DNA of 64,000 nt from Janibacter cremeus (GTDB lineage: Bacteria > Actinomycetota > Actinomycetes > Actinomycetales > Dermatophilaceae), in contig NZ_JACCAE010000001.1 of NCBI RefSeq assembly GCF_013409205.1, positions 1,612,001 to 1,676,000 of the forward strand, read 5' to 3'. Of the stretch, positions 59,441 to 64,000 are shown in pieces. The translations under genes and the position numbers were made by a program. The notes under the pieces are model-generated. The model saw only the letters and a program-made list of their open reading frames with translations. It was not told the origin of the DNA and did not search any database. Position 1 is the stretch's first letter, and each line of letters starts with the position of its first letter.

Positions 59441-60258
59441 GAGGTGGTTCCCTCCAGGTAGGCACTCGCGGCATCGAAGGAACGCATCATCCGGTCCTCG
59501 ACCGCGGCCACCGATCCCTGGCCGAGCGCGGCCGTCGGTGTGCGGTCGATCCCGCTGGGCAGCACGTGCAGCCGCACGTGGTCGGGGACCTCGGCGATCT
59601 CCTCGACGAAGCGGTGGCGGCGAGCGATCTCGAAGGCGACGAGACCGACGTCCAGCGGGTTGCGCGGCACGCTCAGTGGCTGCTCGACCCGACCGACCTG
59701 GAGCACGTGGATCCGCGTGGCGCCCAGGGCGATCGCCCGTCCGACGGGGATGGAGTGGACGAGGCCGCCGTCGTAGTAGTGGGCACCGTCGATCTCCACC
59801 GGGGCGAAGAGTCCGGGCACCGCGCAACTGGCGGCGACGGCCTGCGCGAGAGGGCCCGCGGTGAACCAGCGTGACGCGGAGCCCTCGATCTCCGCGGCGA
59901 CGCACTGGAAGGGGACGGCGAGCTGCTCGAAGGTCTCCACACGCAGGTGTGTGTCGACGAGGTCGGGGATCAACCCCCTTCGCATCACGTGGGTGCCGTA
60001 CCTGGCGAAGCGGGCCGCCCGGCGAACCGGGCTCTCGCTCATCTCCCCCGAGCGGACGACGTCGCGCCACAGCTCCTCGAGCCGGGCCACGCCCTGCGCC
60101 GTCGGGTCCGCCGCGACGAAGGCACCGTTGACCGCACCGATGCTCGTCCCGACGACGAGGTCCGGCGTGATGTCAGCGGCCAGGAGCGCCTGGAGCATCC
60201 CCACCTGGGTGGCCCCGAAAACGCCCCCGCCACCGAGGACGAAGGCGGTCGTGGGCAT
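59437..60258 (-). CDS. Patatin-like phospholipase
   Basis: 273 residues. GGGGVFGATQVGML is the oxyanion glycine-rich motif, GTSIGAVNG holds the catalytic Ser near residue 40, and DGGL the catalytic Asp near 164. It should hydrolyse acyl esters of phospholipids. TAATCT begins 13 bases before the ATG at 60258 on the coding strand, indicating a leaderless message; ATG 60282 is a possible alternative. First gene of the patatin-acyltransferase-esterase operon. Confidence 0.9.
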   Translation of the reverse strand: MPTTAFVLGGGGVFGATQVGMLQALLAADITPDLVVGTSIGAVNGAFVAADPTAQGVARLEELWRDVVRSGEMSESPVRRAARFARYGTHVMRRGLIPDLVDTHLRVETFEQLAVPFQCVAAEIEGSASRWFTAGPLAQAVAASCAVPGLFAPVEIDGAHYYDGGLVHSIPVGRAIALGATRIHVLQVGRVEQPLSVPRNPLDVGLVAFEIARRHRFVEEIAEVPDHVRLHVLPSGIDRTPTAALGQGSVAAVEDRMMRSFDAASAYLEGTTS

Positions 60259-60287
60259 GGTCGCCAGATTACTGGCCGTCATCGACT

Positions 60288-61286
60288 TCAGTTGCGCCCG
60301 CTCTCCCGAGGGTCTCCCGCCCCCAGTCGGATGACGTCGACACCGACGTCCAGCGTCGAGCCGCTGCCCTCGGAGAAGACGATGCCCTTCAGCGGCGAGA
60401 CGTCGCGGAAGTCGCGGCCCCAGCCGGTGACGATGTAGCGGGAGTCGGCGAAGTGGTTGTTCGTCGGGTCCAGGTCCACCCAATCGCCCTCCGGCGTCAT
60501 CGCCGCCGCCCAGGCGTGCGACGCGTCGGAACCCTCGAGCTTGACCTCACCGGGCGGGGGCCGTGTCTCGATGTACCCCGAGACGTAGCGACCGGGGATC
60601 CCGACGGCCCGCAGGCACCCGACGGCGAGGTGGGCGAAGTCCTGGCAGACGCCCGCACGACCCTCGAGCAGCTCCGGAAGGGTCGTCTTCACGCTCGTGG
60701 CGCCCTTGGCGTAGGCGAAGTCACGGTAGATGTCGGCGTAGAGCGCCACGAGGGCACTGCCGAAGGGACGGTCGGGCGGCAGGATCCCCACCGCGTAGGC
60801 GATGACCTCCGGGGCGATGTCCACCAGCGAGGAGGGCAGCCGGTACTGCGCCGCCTCGGCCCGGTCGATGCCCTCGCCGTCGGCGATCGCCGCGGCGGCC
60901 TCGGCGACGGTCCACGCGTCGAGCCGGCCCATGTCCGGCGCCGGCCAGTCGATCTCCGCGATGCTGCGCTTGGACACCTCCAGGACCGTGTGCGGGGTGC
61001 GCACCTGAAAGAAGCTCGAGTGGTTGCCGAAGTGGTCGACGTGCTCGGTGTGGATGTGCGGCTCGGGCACGATCTCCACGTCGTGCTCGATGATGCGCTG
61101 CTGCGGCGTGTCCCTGGGGCGCAGCATCGCCCGACCGTACGAGTCGGTGACGTATTCTTGGTAGGTGTAGGTCGTGCGGTGGCGCACCTCGTAGCGACGC
61201 CGGGTGTGGTGCGCCGGTGTGATCGTCGGCCCGGGACCGCTCGTGGTCGGCTCGGGAGCGGGCGGACGATCGGGTGTCGAGCTCAC
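60288..61286 (-). CDS. Transglutaminase-family cysteine peptidase, ATP-grasp-linked
   Basis: 332 residues. N-terminal bacterial transglutaminase-like domain (RYEVRHRTTYTYQEYVTDSY), then the catalytic core: GRAGVCQDFAHLAVGCLRAV with the active Cys near residue 213, SDASHAWAAAMTPEGDW with His and VDLDPTNNHF with Asp. Intact triad. GTG start at 61286 overlaps the upstream stop by 4 bases. In this conserved set the transglutaminase is thought to cleave or transfer peptides made by the ATP-grasp partner. Confidence 0.88.
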   Translation of the reverse strand: MSSTPDRPPAPEPTTSGPGPTITPAHHTRRRYEVRHRTTYTYQEYVTDSYGRAMLRPRDTPQQRIIEHDVEIVPEPHIHTEHVDHFGNHSSFFQVRTPHTVLEVSKRSIAEIDWPAPDMGRLDAWTVAEAAAAIADGEGIDRAEAAQYRLPSSLVDIAPEVIAYAVGILPPDRPFGSALVALYADIYRDFAYAKGATSVKTTLPELLEGRAGVCQDFAHLAVGCLRAVGIPGRYVSGYIETRPPPGEVKLEGSDASHAWAAAMTPEGDWVDLDPTNNHFADSRYIVTGWGRDFRDVSPLKGIVFSEGSGSTLDVGVDVIRLGAGDPRESGRN

Positions 61287-63886
61287 CAGGACCCCTCCCC
61301 GCTGCTCCACTGCGTCCACTGGATCGCGCGGCCGGCCGCCTTGCGCTGGAAGTAGGTCTCATCCAGGGTCCGGTGCACCTGCCGCAGGTCGGCACCGAGG
61401 CCGGTGAGTGAGCGCGACAGGGGCATGCGCCCGTCGGCGAAGAGCTCGTCGAGGTCGAGCCCGTCGATGCGCTCGGCGAGCTCGCGGACCCACGGAAGCA
61501 CCCGCTCGTCCTCCAGCAGCTCGAGGTCCTCGACCAGCCGGCTCACCTGGAAGCCGACCGAGCGCGGGTTGGACCCGTCGCGCAGCAGCAGGTCGACGGC
61601 GGCCTGCAGCGGGGACAACCCGCCGAGACCACTGGTGAGCCGGCGTCGGTAGGTGATCACCGACTCCGCGGCCAGCAGCGCCGCCTCGGTCGTCGTGCCC
61701 TCGACGACCGGGGCGCGTTCGACCGCGAGGACCGAGGTGACCAGACGGATCGTCTGCTGGGCCCGCTCGACCCGCTTGCCCGCATCCGCGAAGGCCCAGG
61801 TGGGGTCACGGGTGAGGGACTCCACGCCGATGCCGGCGAGCGCGAGGAGTCCCTCGATGGTCTCCATGAGCAGCTCTTGCAGGTCGTCGTCGGGGACGGC
61901 GTGCCGCAGGGTGCGCTCGAGGCGGGACATCACCAGCCAGGTGTCGACCGAGAGGGTCTCGCGCACGGCCTGGGCGGCGATGACGGCGTGGTGGGTGCTG
62001 TAGGCGACCGAGCCGACGACCCGCGGGTCGAGGGTGAGGGCACGCAGGTGCGGCAGCGGGTCATCGCGTCGCTCGCGGGCGTCCTCACCCACGAGTGCGG
62101 GCCGGGGGGCCACGACGGCCGTGACGGCCTCGAGCACGGCGAGCATCGCGGTGTGGCCGGTCGTGCCGGGACGGGCGGCGTGGTCGTCGACGAGGTTGTC
62201 GGCCACGCGCAGCAGACGGGCGCCGAACTCGGCGCGCTCGGCGTACCGACCCATCCAGTACAGGTCCGCCGCGACCCGCGGCGGTGGCGCTGCGGAGGCG
62301 AGGGCGGCTGCCCCGGCGAACGGGCTGGGGACGGCCAGACCCTCCCCCTCGTCATCCGCGAGGGAGTCGTCCCGGACCCACACGTCCTTGCTCATCGCGC
62401 CGGTGAGGCTGGAGATGGCTCCGGAGTCAGGGCGCACGGCGACGCGGCCCAGACCGCCGGGCAGGACGGCGTAGTCGTCCTCGTCGGCCACGGCGAAGGT
62501 ACGCAGCACCACGTGGCGCGGCTCCAGCCCGCCGGCGGTGACGACCGGGGCGCTCGACATCGTCAGCGGGTCCTGGGCGGTCCACTTCCACGGCTCCGCC
62601 TGGATGCGCCGGGCCAGGTCCTCGCGCTCGTCGGCGGTGATCTCCCAGCCGAAGACCGCGTTGCCCCCGTTGGTGCCGTCGCCGCGCGAGGCGGGCTTGA
62701 CCACGAGGCTGGAGAGGTTGGCCATGATGTGGCTGAGGTGCGTCGGCTCGCCGGCCCACCACGTCGTCGTCGACTGCAGGGTCAGGTCCTCGTCGAGCAG
62801 GTACCGGCAGATCGCCGGGAGGTAGGGGATCAGGGCCGGGTTCTCCAGGACTCCCGAGGAGATCGGGTTGACCAGGGACACGTGGCCCAGACGGGCGGCC
62901 TCGACCATGCCGGGCAGGCCCAGGCGCGAGTCCCCGCGCAGGTCGAGCTGGTCGATGGCGCCACCGTCGACCCGTCGCATGATCACGTCGACCGGGGAGA
63001 GGCCGCTGGTCGTGCGCATCCAGATCCGGCCGTCGCGGCTGACGAGGTCGTCGGCCTCGACGACGGGTACACCCAGGACGGTCGACTGCAGCGCCTCGTC
63101 GTAGGCGGCGTCGCTGAGCGCTCCCGGGGTGAGGATGACGATGCGCGGGACGTCGTCGGTCGGCGGCGCGGTGGCCATGAGTGCCTTGTGCACCTGGTAG
63201 AAGAAGGCACGCAACCGGGCGAGGTCCACCTGTCGGTGCAGGTCCGGCAGGACGCGGGCGGTGATCCGGCGGTTGGCCAGGGCGTAGCCGGCGCCGCTGG
63301 GGGCCTGGGTGCGGTCGGCGAAGACCCGCCACGTGCCGGTGCCGTCGCGGGCGAGGTCCATCGCCGGCATGACCAGCTGGCGCGGGCCGGGGAGCCTGAT
63401 GCCGTCGGCCTGCGGGAGCCATCCTTCGTGGCCGTAGACCGCGGAGCCGGGCAGGATCCCGGCGCGCACGAGCCGCTGCTCGCCGGTGAGGTCGGTGAGG
63501 ATGCCGTCCATGAGCGCGGCCCGCTGGCGCACGCCCTGCTCGAGCCGGCCCCACTCCGTGGCGCCGAGGGTCAACGGCAGGGGGTCGAGCTCCCAGGTGC
63601 GCGGCTCGGTGGGGACGGCGCGCCCCTCGGGCGGGTCGCTGCCCTCCGAGAGGATACCGGCCCCATAGGTGATGCCCTCGTCCTCGACGAACCGGCGGCT
63701 CGCGGCACGGGCCGCGAGCATCCCGGTCAGGCCGCCGGCGTCGATCGCCCCGGCGAGCGGCTCGGCCGCCTCACGGACGCCGTCGAGGGTCACGACCTCG
63801 TCGATGCCCTCGGTCTGGGTGACCTCGTCGCGGTACTCGTCGAGCGGGCTCGGAAGTTCGAGGTCGCCGAAGGACGGAGCGGACAT
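61283..63886 (-). CDS. Fused circularly permuted ATP-grasp and alpha-E domain protein
   Basis: 867 residues. The first 480 or so form the permuted ATP-grasp (DUF404/DUF407) domain: GILPGSAVYGHEGWLPQADG, PRIVILTPGALSDAAYDEAL, LVSRDGRIWMRTTSGLSPVD, VKPASRGDGTNGGNAVFGW. The C-terminal 310 are the helical alpha-E (DUF403) domain, beginning DLYWMGRYAERAEFGARLLR. These parts are separate genes in many bacteria; here they are one chain. The predicted role is ATP-dependent peptide-bond formation coupled to the downstream transglutaminase. Start at 63886 is the first ATG inside the conserved region; upstream ATGs give only a short basic extension. Confidence 0.88.
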   Translation of the reverse strand: MSAPSFGDLELPSPLDEYRDEVTQTEGIDEVVTLDGVREAAEPLAGAIDAGGLTGMLAARAASRRFVEDEGITYGAGILSEGSDPPEGRAVPTEPRTWELDPLPLTLGATEWGRLEQGVRQRAALMDGILTDLTGEQRLVRAGILPGSAVYGHEGWLPQADGIRLPGPRQLVMPAMDLARDGTGTWRVFADRTQAPSGAGYALANRRITARVLPDLHRQVDLARLRAFFYQVHKALMATAPPTDDVPRIVILTPGALSDAAYDEALQSTVLGVPVVEADDLVSRDGRIWMRTTSGLSPVDVIMRRVDGGAIDQLDLRGDSRLGLPGMVEAARLGHVSLVNPISSGVLENPALIPYLPAICRYLLDEDLTLQSTTTWWAGEPTHLSHIMANLSSLVVKPASRGDGTNGGNAVFGWEITADEREDLARRIQAEPWKWTAQDPLTMSSAPVVTAGGLEPRHVVLRTFAVADEDDYAVLPGGLGRVAVRPDSGAISSLTGAMSKDVWVRDDSLADDEGEGLAVPSPFAGAAALASAAPPPRVAADLYWMGRYAERAEFGARLLRVADNLVDDHAARPGTTGHTAMLAVLEAVTAVVAPRPALVGEDARERRDDPLPHLRALTLDPRVVGSVAYSTHHAVIAAQAVRETLSVDTWLVMSRLERTLRHAVPDDDLQELLMETIEGLLALAGIGVESLTRDPTWAFADAGKRVERAQQTIRLVTSVLAVERAPVVEGTTTEAALLAAESVITYRRRLTSGLGGLSPLQAAVDLLLRDGSNPRSVGFQVSRLVEDLELLEDERVLPWVRELAERIDGLDLDELFADGRMPLSRSLTGLGADLRQVHRTLDETYFQRKAAGRAIQWTQWSSGEGSW

Positions 63887-63950
63887 GGGCCCGACACTAA
63901 CGCGCATGGTCCGGCCCCGACGCCTGCGACCTCCTCCGGTGGGACACTCA

Positions 63951-63992
63951 TTGCAAACATCTCTTTGCAAAAGATCCTTTGCGGTCTACATT
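63951..63992 (+). promoter_or_regulatory. Three 14-bp-spaced TTGC elements and a promoter facing right
   Basis: TTGCAAA at 63951 and 63965 and TTGC at 63979 have an exact 14-base period. TTGCAA (63965-63970) and TACATT (63987-63992) are spaced 16 and would start a transcript at about 63999, so a rightward gene probably begins at the window edge. The elements resemble those before the XRE-cupin gene at 43500-43526. Confidence 0.55.
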
Positions 63993-64000
63993 GGTCGTCA

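Overview
The window is about 70% GC, densely packed and rich in actinobacterial families: a WhiB regulator, a DUF222/HNH (13E12-type) protein, an NsrR-type Rrf2 regulator, DUF5926, DUF4446, an SCO6745-family protein, PspC and DUF3311. This points to a high-GC actinobacterium. A Micrococcales genus of the Intrasporangiaceae type is my inference. I see no rRNA, tRNA, CRISPR array, insertion sequence or prophage, and no gene-free stretch longer than about 300 bases. It reads as ordinary chromosome with small stress, lipid and transport modules.

Left part (1-13 kb): a carbohydrate/oxo-acid module (GMC oxidoreductase tail, GH15 glucosidase, ThDP enzyme, enolase-superfamily enzyme) faces an FMN lactate-monooxygenase-like gene. 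Next come a DUF222 gene with an apparent LexA box, a LysR/purine permease pair, an ECF sigma gene broken by two frameshifts, and small DUF1059, PspC and DUF2177 genes.

Middle (13-36 kb): a 2H phosphoesterase, an NsrR-like sensor with its RIC iron-sulfur repair protein, a methyltransferase, and a proline-rich membrane protein. A sodium:solute symporter is followed by a 43-residue membrane peptide. Then a GltB-like FMN protein, thiolase plus enoyl-CoA hydratase, an XRE regulator/membrane protein pair with twin operators, YbaK, a 3-hydroxyacyl-CoA dehydrogenase-like SDR, an MTHFR-like protein and SMP-30. A 494-residue protein I cannot assign stands divergent from an ornithine-cyclodeaminase homologue. 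Cyclophilin, an alkyltransferase-like protein, DUF3311 plus a second symporter, and a MobA-like/SCO6745/MFS operon complete the part.

Right part (36-64 kb): a TetR/ABC exporter operon, a Trp-Pro repeat membrane protein, a beta-propeller, a lipid kinase, an XRE-cupin regulator, overlapping WhiB and PNPOx genes, WYL and MarR regulators with their targets, and a pseudouridine synthase divergent from pirin. A four-gene leftward block holds an anti-sigma kinase and RsgA, followed by DUF5926, DUF4446 and pheA. Two tightly overlapping leftward operons end the window: patatin/acyltransferase/esterase, and a permuted ATP-grasp-alpha-E fusion with a transglutaminase.

Three window-wide patterns stand out. 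About fifteen start codons lie 12-13 nt downstream of a TANNNT box, so leaderless transcription looks common, and regulators have operator-like dyads across those promoters. Four intergenic hairpins share one arm sequence and form a dispersed repeat family. The octamer CCCCTTCG (either strand) occurs more than 40 times by eye against about 5 expected from base composition.
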